A stretch of DNA of 64,000 nt from Larkinella soli (GCF_003703975.1 NZ_QTJY01000001.1:496001-560000), one strand, 5' to 3'; positions 1-8,887 are shown, numbered from the stretch's first letter. A program made the numbers and translations. Notes: generated from the letters alone by a model not told the origin.

Positions 1-221
1 AGCGGAAAGCCGCCTGCTTCCCAGACCCCGCGTTTGACGGCCTCGGCCAGTTCGCGGAAGTGGGCGTTGCAGGGAGTCAGTTCGGAGAAGGTATTACAGA
101 TGCCGATCACCGGTTTACTTTCGAAGAGGTGATGCGGGAAGCCCTGGTTTTTCATCCAGGCGCGGTAAATAAAGCCGTCTTTACCGGTGCGGCCAAACCA
201 TTCCTGTGAACGAAGCTGCAT
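1..221 (-). CDS. IlvD/Edd-family dehydratase, N-terminal part only
   Basis: The first 73 residues of a protein that runs off the left edge. It opens with RSQEWFGRTGKDGF and continues with NTFSELTPCNAHFRELA, both typical of the IlvD/Edd family. Enzymes of this family dehydrate dihydroxy-acids or sugar acids using an Fe-S cluster; the Cys of TPCN (residue 51) is a family cluster ligand. The opening motif resembles the sugar-acid (arabinonate/xylonate) branch more than biosynthetic dihydroxy-acid dehydratase, which is an inference from the N-terminus only. The start is the ATG that reads MQLRSQEW. It is divergent from the M48 protease, with 265 bp between them. Confidence 0.85.
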   Translation of the reverse strand, partial: MQLRSQEWFGRTGKDGFIYRAWMKNQGFPHHLFESKPVIGICNTFSELTPCNAHFRELAEAVKRGVWEAGGFP

Positions 222-486
222 GCTTGCTTGAAAAGATTCGTTAAGAGTTCGGTGCCGAAATTTAGGGAGATTTCCGCACAATTCGGGACTTAGCCGGTTT
301 TTCCTGCCGCTTTCCCGAAAAGGAATGCGCCGGAACCACTCCGGCAGGATTCGGGTGCGTTGAATCGAAAGATAAACCGTCAGGGGTGGCTGGTAGTTAA
401 TCCCAGTACTTCCTGATTCGGGGAGATTTGAAGGGTTGATCAGGAAAAGGAAACGTGTTTCAACGATCAATTCAACATTTTACACC

Positions 487-1965
487 ATGCAAACCCTTTC
501 ATGCAGTTTCCGAACGCTACTCTTTTTTGGTTTACTGGCCGGCGTTACGGCCTGTTCGCGAAACCCGGTTACCGGAAAGAAGGAATTGATTCTGATGTCG
601 AAGGAGCAGGAGATTGCCCTCGGTCAGCAGTCACACCCTTCAGTGGTGGCCACAATGGGCCTGTACGACGACAAAAAACTCAGCGACTTCATCAATGAAA
701 AGGGCAAGGCCATGGCCCGTATTTCGCACCGGCCGGACCTTCCCTACCAGTTCTACATCGTGGATTCGCCGGTCGTCAACGCCTTTGCGGTACCGGGCGG
801 TTATGTGTACTTTACCCGGGGCATCATGGCCCACTTCAATAACGAGGCCGAGTTTGCCGGGGTGCTGGGCCATGAAATCGGGCACATTACGGCCCGCCAT
901 TCGGCCCGGCAGCAGACCACCCAGTTGCTGAGTACGGCCGGTCTGATCGCCGGTATGGTACTGGCTCCCCAGTTGGGGCAGTTCGGGGAGGCCGCCCAGC
1001 AGGGGCTCGGCCTGCTGATGCTCAGCTACAGCCGGGCGCACGAGTCGGAGTCGGACAAGATCGGGGTGGAATATTCAAGCAAGATCGGTTACGACGCCCA
1101 CCAGATGGCCAATTTCTTCGGTACCATTAAACGGATTCAGGAAAATTCCGGCGAGGCCATCCCCACCTTCATGTCGACCCACCCCGACCCGGGAAACCGA
1201 TTCTCCAAAGTTCATGAAATGGCGAAGGACTATCAGGCCAAGAATCCGCAGAAATATGAAGTGGACCGGGAGAATTATCTGCGCATGATCGACGGCATCA
1301 TCTACGGCGAGGACCCCAAACAGGGTTTCGTGGAGAACAATATGTTCTACCATCCGGAGATGCGGTTTCAGTTTCCGGTGCCGAACGGCTGGCAGCACGA
1401 GAATTCCCCCGCCCAGTTCCAGATGGCGTCCAAAAACGGCGAAAACGCCATGATTCTGACCCTGGCGAAGGGCAATACCCTGGATGAAGCCGCCCAGACC
1501 CTTGTCCAGCAGCTGGGCCTGAAGGTACTGGAAAGCGGCAAAACCTCCCTGAACGGCCTTCCGGCCTATGTGCTCATCTCCCAGCAGCAACCCCAACAGC
1601 AGCAGGGTCAGCCGCAACAGCAGCAGGACCCGCGGACGGCCGTTCAGATCGGCACCTGGCTTATTCAGTACAACAACGCCATCTTTGCGCTGCATGGGCT
1701 CGCCTACGCGAAGGATTTCGACAGCGCCTTCCGGACCTACCAGAAGGTGGCCGGAGGGTTTCAAGCCCTGACCGACCCTGAGAAGCTCAACCGGAAGCCG
1801 GAACGGGTACAGGTTCGGGCCGCCCCGCGCGACGGCTCCTTCAAAGACGTAATGACGGCCCTGGGAATGCCTTCCAACCGGATTGATGAACTCGGTGTGC
1901 TGAACAGCCTGAAGGCCAACGACAACGTGACGCGCGGTTCGCTGCTGAAAACCATTGGAAGGTAA
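487..1965 (+). CDS. M48 family zinc metalloprotease lipoprotein (BepA/YfgC-like)
   Basis: A periplasmic or membrane-anchored metalloprotease of the M48 family, probably acting on outer-membrane protein quality. The ATG at 487 is preferred over an upstream TTG because it gives a lipoprotein signal ending LLAGVTAC. The zinc site is HEIGH (residues 129-133), with the third ligand Glu186 in SRAHESESD. The protease domain is followed by a C-terminal domain of about 220 residues that contains a glutamine-rich run (about residues 364-377). At 492 residues it is close to other two-domain Bacteroidota M48 lipoproteins. A hairpin over the stop codon probably ends the transcript. The substrate is unknown. 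Confidence 0.9.
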   Translation: MQTLSCSFRTLLFFGLLAGVTACSRNPVTGKKELILMSKEQEIALGQQSHPSVVATMGLYDDKKLSDFINEKGKAMARISHRPDLPYQFYIVDSPVVNAFAVPGGYVYFTRGIMAHFNNEAEFAGVLGHEIGHITARHSARQQTTQLLSTAGLIAGMVLAPQLGQFGEAAQQGLGLLMLSYSRAHESESDKIGVEYSSKIGYDAHQMANFFGTIKRIQENSGEAIPTFMSTHPDPGNRFSKVHEMAKDYQAKNPQKYEVDRENYLRMIDGIIYGEDPKQGFVENNMFYHPEMRFQFPVPNGWQHENSPAQFQMASKNGENAMILTLAKGNTLDEAAQTLVQQLGLKVLESGKTSLNGLPAYVLISQQQPQQQQGQPQQQQDPRTAVQIGTWLIQYNNAIFALHGLAYAKDFDSAFRTYQKVAGGFQALTDPEKLNRKPERVQVRAAPRDGSFKDVMTALGMPSNRIDELGVLNSLKANDNVTRGSLLKTIGR

Positions 1966-1990
1966 TCGCGTCCGCGATTACCTTCTTTCC
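1958..1990 (+). terminator. Intrinsic terminator overlapping the M48 stop codon
   Basis: A perfect inverted repeat, GAAGGTAATCGCG / CGCGATTACCTTC, starts inside the last codons of the protease gene and is followed by TTTCC and a T-rich stretch. It separates the gene from the DUF5916 gene downstream. Confidence 0.6.
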
Positions 1991-2022
1991 GGTTTTTACC
2001 TGCCGTTCATAAAGAAAAACTG

Positions 2023-2052
2023 TTTCAACTCCTCCGACCGGCGGTATCTTCG
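2023..2052 (+). promoter_or_regulatory. Bacteroidota-type promoter for the DUF5916 gene
   Basis: A TTTC (-33-like) and TATCTTCG (-7-like) pair separated by 18 bp lies about 20 bp before the ATG. It fits the Bacteroidota consensus TTTG / TAnnTTTG with one mismatch in each box. Confidence 0.4.
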
Positions 2053-2072
2053 CAGGTGACCATGCCTCACCT

Positions 2073-4313
2073 ATGAGAATACGTTTACCGGTTATTGCCC
2101 TGCTCCTTTGCCACTGGACCGCGAAGGGGCAGGATGCCACCGTTTTTTCTCCCGATTCCGTTAAAAGGACCCTGGCGGCCGGCGGTATTTCGACGCTGCT
2201 GCGGATCGACGGACGCCTGAACGAACCTGAATGGCAGACGGTTCGTCCGGCCGGGTCGTTCGTGATGGTCGAGCCGTTTCAGGGCAATCCCGTCAACCAC
2301 GACACCGAGGTCCGGGTGCTGTACAACCGCCAATATCTGTACGTCGGCGCCTTCATGCGGGATTCGCTCGGCCGGAAAGGCCTGCGGGTCACGGACTTCC
2401 GTCGCGACTTCAACATCCGGTCCCACGATCTGTTCGGCCTCGCCATCGACGGCTTCAACGACCAGCGCAACGCCATGGTCCTGATGACCAACCCCTACGG
2501 CACCCAGCGCGACCTGCTGTCGTTCGACGACGTGCTGTACGACAACGACTGGGACGGCCTCTGGCGCGTCCGGACCACCCGCACCGATTCAGGCTGGGTA
2601 GCGGAAATGGCGATTCCCTGGCAGACGCTTCGGTATCCCCGTTCTGCGGACTCGACCCGGAACTGGGGTATCAACTTTTTCCGGAACCGGCGCCTTACCA
2701 ACGAAATCTCGGGCTGGTCGCGGTATCCCCGGTCGTTCAGTCCGCTGCGGATGGATTATGCCGGACGTATCACCGGCCTTCAGCCGCCCCCGCCCTCGCC
2801 CAACATCCGGATTCAGCCCTACCTGCTGACCTCGTTCGGCCGCCGGAAGGGAACAGACCTCGGCAACGGGACCGACCAGTCGCTGAAGCTGGGCGGGGAG
2901 GCCAAATGGGCCATCAACCCGAACACCGTCCTGGACCTGACCTTCAATACGGATTTTGCCCAGGCCGACGCCGACCGGCAGGTCAACAACGTCACCCGGT
3001 TTTCGGTATTCTTCCCGGAACGGCGGCAGTTTTTCCTGGAAAACGCAAGTCTGTTCGGGGCCGGCCTTCAGCCCAGCGACGACCTCTCCGGCGGCTCCAT
3101 GCGGATTCAGCCCTTTTTCAGCCGGCGCATCGGTCTGGATGAAGCCGGCAACCCTCTTCCGATCGACGCCGGCGCCCGGCTCGTCTACCGGTCGCTGAAG
3201 CGAAACTTCGGCGGTTTGCTGATGCGCCAGCGGGAAACTGATCAGAGCCCGGCCACCAACTTTGCGGTGGGGCGCTATTCGCAGAATTTCGGGAAGCAGA
3301 ACCGCATCGGCGGGCTGGTGACGCTTCGTCAGGAAGCCGACCTTCGGGTGGGAGCCGATTCCCTCCGGCCCGGCCGGACCAGCTGGGTGAGCGCCGTCGA
3401 CGGCTTTTTCCGTCTGAATGCTTCGCACTCCCTGAACACCATGCTGATCCAGTCGGCCTCCACCGACGGCCGTCGGGGAAACGGCTTTGCGGGTTATGTG
3501 CAGTATTATTACACCTCGAACCAGTGGAAACTGTGGTGGACGCAATCGGTCGTGACGCGCCACTTCAACCCTACGGTCGGTTTCGTTTCCCGGAATGACG
3601 TCATCGCCACCACGCCGGGGCTTTTCTGGTACAACCGCGGCCGCTGGATTCCCTTCAAAAAACTAATCCGGGCCTTCGAACCCGGTGTTTCGGTGGAGAT
3701 GTATCATCAGGCTTCGACCGGGCGGCTGATCGAAAGCGTGGTCAGCCTGAACCCGATTTGGTTCAACTTCCAGGGGGGCGGCTATTTCGGCTTCCTCATC
3801 AACCCGACCTACCAGTACCTGACCGAGCCGTTCGAACCGCTGGGCGTCACCATTCTGCCCGATCAGTACCGGTATACGCGGTATCAGTTTTATCTCGGCA
3901 CCAACCAGGCGGGCAAGGTATCGGCTTCGGCCAACGCGGAAATGGGGCGGTATTACAACGGCCGGCTCTCCACCGCCGACCTGAGCCTTCGCTACTCCCC
4001 GATTCCCCACATCTCCCTGATCGGACGGTATGTAACCAACCGGTTCCGGAAGGTGGGTGAAGAACGTACCTCCGCCAACGTGGACCTGTATTCCGTGGAA
4101 GGCCGGCTGGCCCTCAACCCGCGTTTGCAGCTGATCGGCTTCTATCAGCACAATACCGCCGACACCCGCGATAATTATAACATCCGGCTGGCCTGGGAAT
4201 ACCGCCCGCTGTCGTTCCTGTACCTGGTGTTCAACCAACGGGCTTATACCACCCTGAGCCGCCAGCAGGAACAGAACGTCATTGCGAAACTGAGCTACCT
4301 GAAGCAGTTTTAG
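2073..4313 (+). CDS. DUF5916 / carbohydrate-binding family 9-like outer-membrane protein
   Basis: A large exported protein of 746 residues with a signal peptide ending near KGQ. Residues about 40-230 resemble the CBM9-like domain, with IDGRLNEPEW and a following YLYVGAFMRDS strand. The remainder is rich in alternating aromatic strands such as RFSVFFPERRQFFLEN, as expected for the C-terminal beta-barrel of DUF5916 proteins. The family is common in Bacteroidota. Its role is not established; surface binding or uptake of oligosaccharides is plausible because of the CBM9-like domain. It converges on the LytTR regulator gene with only 9 bp between stops. Confidence 0.8.
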   Translation: MRIRLPVIALLLCHWTAKGQDATVFSPDSVKRTLAAGGISTLLRIDGRLNEPEWQTVRPAGSFVMVEPFQGNPVNHDTEVRVLYNRQYLYVGAFMRDSLGRKGLRVTDFRRDFNIRSHDLFGLAIDGFNDQRNAMVLMTNPYGTQRDLLSFDDVLYDNDWDGLWRVRTTRTDSGWVAEMAIPWQTLRYPRSADSTRNWGINFFRNRRLTNEISGWSRYPRSFSPLRMDYAGRITGLQPPPPSPNIRIQPYLLTSFGRRKGTDLGNGTDQSLKLGGEAKWAINPNTVLDLTFNTDFAQADADRQVNNVTRFSVFFPERRQFFLENASLFGAGLQPSDDLSGGSMRIQPFFSRRIGLDEAGNPLPIDAGARLVYRSLKRNFGGLLMRQRETDQSPATNFAVGRYSQNFGKQNRIGGLVTLRQEADLRVGADSLRPGRTSWVSAVDGFFRLNASHSLNTMLIQSASTDGRRGNGFAGYVQYYYTSNQWKLWWTQSVVTRHFNPTVGFVSRNDVIATTPGLFWYNRGRWIPFKKLIRAFEPGVSVEMYHQASTGRLIESVVSLNPIWFNFQGGGYFGFLINPTYQYLTEPFEPLGVTILPDQYRYTRYQFYLGTNQAGKVSASANAEMGRYYNGRLSTADLSLRYSPIPHISLIGRYVTNRFRKVGEERTSANVDLYSVEGRLALNPRLQLIGFYQHNTADTRDNYNIRLAWEYRPLSFLYLVFNQRAYTTLSRQQEQNVIAKLSYLKQF

Positions 4314-4322
4314 AAAAATCAC

Positions 4323-5147
4323 TCAGCCTCGGGTGATGTCCTGCCGTTCCATCCATTTCCGGAAAGCCGGGGCGGTTTTCTGGCTGATGGTCAGTTCCGT
4401 ACCGAAGGGCGGGACCAGCACCAGCCGGATCTTCCCGTAGTCGAGGCTCTGGTAGGAATAACAGGCCGAAAGCTGGACGATATTCTGGCGGTTGGCTCGG
4501 AAAAACCGGGCAGGGTCCAGCCGCTGCATGATCTGATGCAGCGGCTCGTCGAGGTGATAGCGGGCATTGTCGAAGGTGAACAGCCAGGTAATCCCGTCCT
4601 GAACACTGATCAGGCCGACCGCATCCAGCGGCACGTTGATCCGGCGCTGCCCGTGAATGCCGATCAGACTTCCCGCAAAGACCGTTTCTTCGGACAGGGT
4701 GCCGGGCCTTTCCAAAGCCTCCGGCCGGTTCCGAAGGTAATACGACAGGCCGGTATACAGAATGTTGACGAAAGTCAGAAACAGCACGATCACCGGAAAT
4801 TCGGTTTGGAGAAAGGAATCCGTCCCGAAGACGTGGTCCGGGTCGATGAAGGCATATTGCAGGAAAGCAATGCCGTAGGCCAGCAGGCAGGAGCCGCCCA
4901 GACCTATCACCAGTTGAGCCGTGATTCGTTTCCCGTGCCCCGACTCCCACCCCACCCGGTCGTCCAGCAGACCGGTTACGAAGCTGATGTACTGAAACAG
5001 CAGAAAAGCCGCCGTCAGCGTAATCAGCAGGTCGCGGTAATAAGGCCAGGTGCGCAACAGGTTCACGAAGGGAACGTTGTTGAACGTCACCAGGAAAAAG
5101 GCGATGAAGGCCGCCCCGCCGACTTGAAACCACCGCTCCCGCGTCAT
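4323..5147 (-). CDS. Membrane-bound LytTR-family transcriptional regulator
   Basis: The first 140 residues hold four hydrophobic segments (near residues 10-27, 39-60, 78-102 and 117-137). The C-terminal 100 residues are a LytTR DNA-binding domain, recognisable by LDAVGLISVQDG, FFRANRQNIVQLSA and TELTISQKTAPAFRKWM. There is no receiver domain, so it is a one-component, membrane-anchored regulator. It follows the DUF418 gene by 15 bp on the same strand and probably shares its transcript. LytTR proteins usually bind direct repeats upstream of envelope or secretion genes; the target here is unknown. Confidence 0.85.
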   Translation of the reverse strand: MTRERWFQVGGAAFIAFFLVTFNNVPFVNLLRTWPYYRDLLITLTAAFLLFQYISFVTGLLDDRVGWESGHGKRITAQLVIGLGGSCLLAYGIAFLQYAFIDPDHVFGTDSFLQTEFPVIVLFLTFVNILYTGLSYYLRNRPEALERPGTLSEETVFAGSLIGIHGQRRINVPLDAVGLISVQDGITWLFTFDNARYHLDEPLHQIMQRLDPARFFRANRQNIVQLSACYSYQSLDYGKIRLVLVPPFGTELTISQKTAPAFRKWMERQDITRG

Positions 5148-5162
5148 GGATCGAAAAAGTTT

Positions 5163-6338
5163 TCAGGAAAGATAGGCCATCCGGCGCCAGATCCACTCTA
5201 CCGGCCCGAATTCGTGCCGTCGGAGCCACCAGCGGCTGAAGATCGCCTGCACGAAGAAAATCACCAGCGACCAGACCAGCAACTCCTCCGGCATCAGCCT
5301 GCCGATCCGCCCGGTTCCGTAAAAAAGTGCGAACGCCAGCACGGTCTGCCCGAAATAGTTGGTCAGCCCCATTCGGCCGACCGGCGCCAGAAACCGCAGC
5401 AGCCGGTTACCCAGCGGACCATGATACAGTTTTACGAACAGGCCGAGGTAGAACAGACTGTGCAGAACCAGCCCGCCGGACACCGGAAATACCACCACCG
5501 CCATCCAGGGTTCCTCCATCGGGAGGGTGCCCTTTTTGATCGCCCAATAGAGTACGCTGCTCAGCAGGCCCAGCGTCCCCCCGGCCCGGAGCCACCGGTT
5601 GATTCGGCCCTGATGGTCGGCCGGGTTCCGAAAGAAGCCGATTTTTGCCAGCCACACGCCCAGCAGCATCTTCCCGAACATCGACACGAGGGTGATCGGC
5701 ATATCCTGAATGAAATTATGCAGCGGGTCGATGATCCAGTTGGCTCTTAAAATCCGGGGATATGAGCCTTCGGTAAAAGATTGGAACACAAACGCCGGCA
5801 GCGGCATTTCGTCGATGGTTTCCGGAGCGGTCCGAAGCGGCAGGACGCCGTTCAGAATAAAGACCAGCGGGGTCAGGAACAGGATGAAAAGCAGGGAAAG
5901 CCGCAGGGTGGCCCGAGCCGAAAGATGCCCCACCAGCAGCAGGGCCGGACCCAGCAGGGCATAGTGCCGGACAATATCTCCGAACCAGAGCAGGTAAGCA
6001 TGGAGGCAGGCGATGAGGAAAAGCAGGGCCATCCGTTTGACGTAAAACGGCCCGAACCCGACCCCCCGGGCGAGGGCACGCTGCCGCTGAATGGCAAAAC
6101 CGGCTCCGAACAGGATCGAGAAGATCGTCACGAACTTCGTATCGATCAGAATGGTCAGTCCATCCGTCAGCAAACCGTCCGCCCGGCCGTCGGCCGGAAG
6201 CCACTCGTACCGCGAAAAAGACCAGCTGTTGACGATCAGGATGCCGAAGAGCGCAAACCCGCGCAGGGCGTCCATGAGTTGAATCCGTTCGTGGGAACGG
6301 ACGGGCTGAAAGACCGCTTTCGTTTTCAGGGTGTTCAT
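5163..6338 (-). CDS. DUF418 domain-containing polytopic membrane protein
   Basis: A 391-residue integral membrane protein with about ten hydrophobic segments. The N-terminal RIQLMDALRGFALFGILIVN is the heparan-acetyltransferase-like opening found in DUF418 proteins. The C-terminal half contains the DUF418 signature region with GPVEWIWR near the end. These proteins are suspected acyl- or transport-related membrane proteins, but no reaction is established. Its ATG overlaps the stop of the preceding small secreted protein by 4 bp (ATGA), so the two are translationally coupled. Confidence 0.85.
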   Translation of the reverse strand: MNTLKTKAVFQPVRSHERIQLMDALRGFALFGILIVNSWSFSRYEWLPADGRADGLLTDGLTILIDTKFVTIFSILFGAGFAIQRQRALARGVGFGPFYVKRMALLFLIACLHAYLLWFGDIVRHYALLGPALLLVGHLSARATLRLSLLFILFLTPLVFILNGVLPLRTAPETIDEMPLPAFVFQSFTEGSYPRILRANWIIDPLHNFIQDMPITLVSMFGKMLLGVWLAKIGFFRNPADHQGRINRWLRAGGTLGLLSSVLYWAIKKGTLPMEEPWMAVVVFPVSGGLVLHSLFYLGLFVKLYHGPLGNRLLRFLAPVGRMGLTNYFGQTVLAFALFYGTGRIGRLMPEELLVWSLVIFFVQAIFSRWWLRRHEFGPVEWIWRRMAYLS

Positions 6339-6586
6339 AGGCGGGTGGTGGCGTATAGAATCCGGTCGGCGAGAAATTGCTGGAGCGATTCCGAGTAGGG
6401 ATATTTACCGAGGTCCTCCCAGGCCGGCACCCGGCCTGGGCTGCCCTTCGGCAGGACGAGCAGGCCGTCCAGCACCTCACGGCCTGCGGGAACCCGAACC
6501 CGCCGGAGCGTGGTGTCGGGTTGCGCCCGGGCCGTCTGAAGGATGAACGAAAAGAAAATGAGAAGGGTAAGAGCTGCTTTTTTCAT
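6335..6586 (-). CDS. Small secreted protein of unknown function
   Basis: An 83-residue protein that begins MKKAALTLLIFFSFILQT and has a signal peptide likely cleaved after ARA. The mature part is about 60 residues and ends RILYATTRL. I do not recognise a family. A more upstream TTG-type start exists, but the ATG at 6586 gives the cleaner signal peptide. Its end overlaps the DUF418 start, which supports real translation and a linked function. The stretch LDGLLVLPKGSPG vaguely recalls the start of alpha/beta-hydrolase domains, so it could be a remnant, but there is no adjacent continuation in any frame that I could find. Confidence 0.6.
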   Translation of the reverse strand: MKKAALTLLIFFSFILQTARAQPDTTLRRVRVPAGREVLDGLLVLPKGSPGRVPAWEDLGKYPYSESLQQFLADRILYATTRL

Positions 6587-6590
6587 CGTA

Positions 6591-6618
6591 GATCGGTTTA
6601 TGACCGATCGCAAAGGAA
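6591..6618 (-). promoter_or_regulatory. Dyad operator-like site with a -7-like box
   Basis: GATCGGT-N5-ACCGATC (6591-6609) is a perfect 7-bp dyad just upstream of the small secreted gene. On the minus strand it directly follows TTCCTTTG, a near match to the TAnnTTTG box. The arrangement looks like an operator downstream of a promoter; no convincing -33 box is visible. Confidence 0.35.
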
Positions 6619-6710
6619 AAAGCGTTTTTTAACGATACCGAGGGCGAAAACCGACTTCGGAAGTGAAGTAGAAATTTTCGGGAATGAAGTAAGGACAGGC
6701 CGTGCCGGGA

Positions 6711-7817
6711 CTATTCCCCCTTCCAGAATACCTTGCCGGTTTTGGTGATGTAGACGGTTTTCAACCCGCCGAAGAGACTGCCGGTTTCCATCCGGGCCAG
6801 GCCGTGGCGGTACAGGCTGACGCCGGTGTAGGTCGGCTTTACGACTTCCCTGCCCGTCCGGTCGATGAAACCCCAGCCCCGGTCTTCGCCCTGCACCCCG
6901 GCCAGCCCTTCCCGGAAGATGCCGACGAATCGGTAGGGCAGTTCGGCAATGGTTTTGCCGCTCCGGTCGATCAGACTCCAGTGCCACTGTCGGCGGTCGG
7001 CCGACAGCCTCGCGACGGAGGCAATGCCTTCATACATGGTATGCCCGTCCTCGTACCGGTCGGGTTTGATCACCCACCGGCCCTTCGCGTCGATGAACCC
7101 GATGTAGGGACTGTCCAGCGGCCGGACCATCGCCAACCCCTCATGAAACGGCTGCACGAAAGAGAAGTCGGGCGGGATAACGAACCGGCCCGAATGGTCG
7201 ATGTACCCGGAGGGACCGTCGTCGTAGGTGGTGTAGACACTGGCGAGGCCCTCCGAAAAGACGGAAGCCGTACAGGACCGACTGAACTGGGGCGCGATGA
7301 CCATCTTCCCGGCCTTGTCGATGAAGCCGTTTTTGCCGCCCAACTTCACACAGGCCAGCCCCTCGGAAAAGGAGGCCGCATCTTCGTATTGAAGCGGGAT
7401 GACCTCCTTCCCTTCGCGGTCGATGAAGCCCCATTTTTCGTTCCGGGCCACGGCCGCAAGGCCGTCGCTGAAATCCAGCATCCGGTCATAACCGTCGGCC
7501 ACTACCCGGCCGGTCGTATCGATGAGGGCGTAGGTACGGGCGTATTCGGGTTCCACCGTCAGTTTCTGCACCACTGCCCGGCCCTCGAAAAAATCACCGG
7601 CGGCAAAAAATACCGGTTTGATGATCCATTCCTTTCGGGAGTTGATGTATCCCCATTTTTCCTTACCGCCTGCCGGATACAGGGCATTCGGCGGCAAATT
7701 TTGAACCTCCTGAAGCAGTTGGGGATTGGAGTCTGCCGCCTGATCCCGAAGTTTCAGCCAGAGGTACCGAACGGCCCATACCGCCCCGACGGCGGCCAGC
7801 AGGTAAATCAGTTTCAT
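6711..7817 (-). CDS. WG-repeat protein with N-terminal membrane anchor
   Basis: After a hydrophobic N-terminus (about residues 2-17) the 368-residue protein consists of about eight WG-type repeats. Typical units are KWGYINSRKEWIIKP, KWGFIDREGKEVIP and GWGFIDRTGREVVKP, with EGLA spacers. Such repeats form beta-propeller-like or solenoid structures and usually mediate binding; no enzymatic residues are visible. The start codon overlaps the end of the VOC-protein gene by 4 bp, so the two are probably translated together. Anchored in the inner membrane, it would face the periplasm. Confidence 0.85.
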   Translation of the reverse strand: MKLIYLLAAVGAVWAVRYLWLKLRDQAADSNPQLLQEVQNLPPNALYPAGGKEKWGYINSRKEWIIKPVFFAAGDFFEGRAVVQKLTVEPEYARTYALIDTTGRVVADGYDRMLDFSDGLAAVARNEKWGFIDREGKEVIPLQYEDAASFSEGLACVKLGGKNGFIDKAGKMVIAPQFSRSCTASVFSEGLASVYTTYDDGPSGYIDHSGRFVIPPDFSFVQPFHEGLAMVRPLDSPYIGFIDAKGRWVIKPDRYEDGHTMYEGIASVARLSADRRQWHWSLIDRSGKTIAELPYRFVGIFREGLAGVQGEDRGWGFIDRTGREVVKPTYTGVSLYRHGLARMETGSLFGGLKTVYITKTGKVFWKGE

Positions 7818-8302
7818 ACGTCCAGTTCCCGCAGTAAGCCGGCGAGGTCGAGCGGCCGGGTATACATCAGTAGGGATCCGTCCGGGTTGGCAGGCCAGAG
7901 TTCCTTCGGGCGATCCCAGTACAGCTCGACGCCGTTCTGATCCGGGTCGTTCAGATAAAGTGCTTCGGACACGCCATGATCGGACGCACCGGTGAGCGGA
8001 TAATGGGCGTCTCTCAGCCGCTGGAAAGCTACGGCAAGGTCCTTCCGGGTCGGGTACAGGATGGCGGTATGAAACAAACCGGCGCTGCGGGCCGGAGCCG
8101 GAGGGCCGCCCTTGCTGTACCAGGTGTTCAGACCGATGTGGTGGTGATACCCACCCGCGGAGATGAAGGCGGCATCCTCCCCGTAGAAGGTAGTCACGGT
8201 AAATCCGAGCAGGTCACAGTAAAACGCCAGGGACCGTTTCAGGTCGGAAACCTTCAGGTGAACGTGCCCGATTTGAGTGTGGGCGGGTATCGTGTAATCC
8301 AT
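7814..8302 (-). CDS. VOC-family (glyoxalase/extradiol dioxygenase-like) protein
   Basis: A 162-residue protein of the vicinal oxygen chelate superfamily. The N-terminal IGHVHLKVSDLKRSLAFYCD contains a metal-ligand His, HHHIGLNTW the second conserved region, and DPDQNGVELYWDRP the C-terminal Glu motif. It resembles the CatE/YfiE-type single-subunit proteins annotated as glyoxalases. Reaction and substrate cannot be assigned from sequence. It lies immediately upstream of the WG-repeat gene with a 4-bp overlap. Confidence 0.85.
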   Translation of the reverse strand: MDYTIPAHTQIGHVHLKVSDLKRSLAFYCDLLGFTVTTFYGEDAAFISAGGYHHHIGLNTWYSKGGPPAPARSAGLFHTAILYPTRKDLAVAFQRLRDAHYPLTGASDHGVSEALYLNDPDQNGVELYWDRPKELWPANPDGSLLMYTRPLDLAGLLRELDV

Positions 8303-8332
8303 GAGTGGGAAAAGTTTCGGTAAAGCAAACGC

Positions 8333-8866
8333 TCAGGAATCCGATCCGGTGGCCGGATGCAGGATCCGGGCCGTAACCAGCAGCTGGCCGAGGTGGCGGC
8401 TGGTATGCTCGGCGGCATGGAACAGCAACCCCAGCACCGTCGAGGGAATCTGCGCTCGTCCGACGCCCCGGCCTTCCGTCAGCGTCTGCTCGTCGGTGGC
8501 CTTCAGCTGCTCCAGCGCCCGGTCGACCTGCCCGGCGAAACGGGCCACGAGGGCCTTCACCGGTTGTTCGCCCGGGAACGGCTTTCCCTCGGCCGCCAGG
8601 GCTTCCCGCTGGGCCTCGTCGAGCGGCCGGGCCTGGGCATAGGTGAACAGCCGGTCGAGGACGCCGGAGAGGTGCTGGAGGTGAAAACCGACCGCAGCCA
8701 CCCCGGCCGGGCGTTCCCAGAGCAGGTGATCGGGAAAACCGGCCAGGGCACGCTCCACTTCCTCCCGGGCCTGAATGAGGGTGTGCGCCACCGGCTGAAG
8801 CAGGGGCGGGATGCCGGGAACCGGCCCTCGCTGCCAGGCTTCCCGGGTATCGGGCTGAGTCATCAT
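8333..8866 (-). CDS. DinB-family protein
   Basis: A 177-residue helical protein with the DinB/YfiT four-helix-bundle pattern: VGFHLQHLSGVLDRLFTYA in the middle and LLFHAAEHTSRHLGQLLVTARIL at the end. The spaced histidines (in FHLQH and AAEHTSRH) are the likely metal ligands. Family members are metal-dependent and some act in thiol- or toxin-related chemistry (bacillithiol transferases), but most are unassigned. It starts with two consecutive Met codons; the upstream one is used. It lies 31 bp before the VOC gene on the same strand. Confidence 0.85.
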   Translation of the reverse strand: MMTQPDTREAWQRGPVPGIPPLLQPVAHTLIQAREEVERALAGFPDHLLWERPAGVAAVGFHLQHLSGVLDRLFTYAQARPLDEAQREALAAEGKPFPGEQPVKALVARFAGQVDRALEQLKATDEQTLTEGRGVGRAQIPSTVLGLLFHAAEHTSRHLGQLLVTARILHPATGSDS

Positions 8867-8887
8867 CGGAACAGGTTATTGCGTTAT

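Noticed and set aside
1568-1640. Tandem repeat as a phase-variable locus
   Set aside because: The CAG/CAA run is short and in frame; slippage would change length by whole codons rather than switch the gene.
2589-3563. A 324-codon minus-strand frame
   Set aside because: Antisense to the DUF5916 gene; Pro/Arg/Gly-rich shadow translation with no domain.
6335-6586. Small secreted ORF as a broken alpha/beta hydrolase
   Set aside because: The resemblance is limited to a short stretch and no continuing hydrolase sequence was found nearby, so it is kept as a small intact gene.
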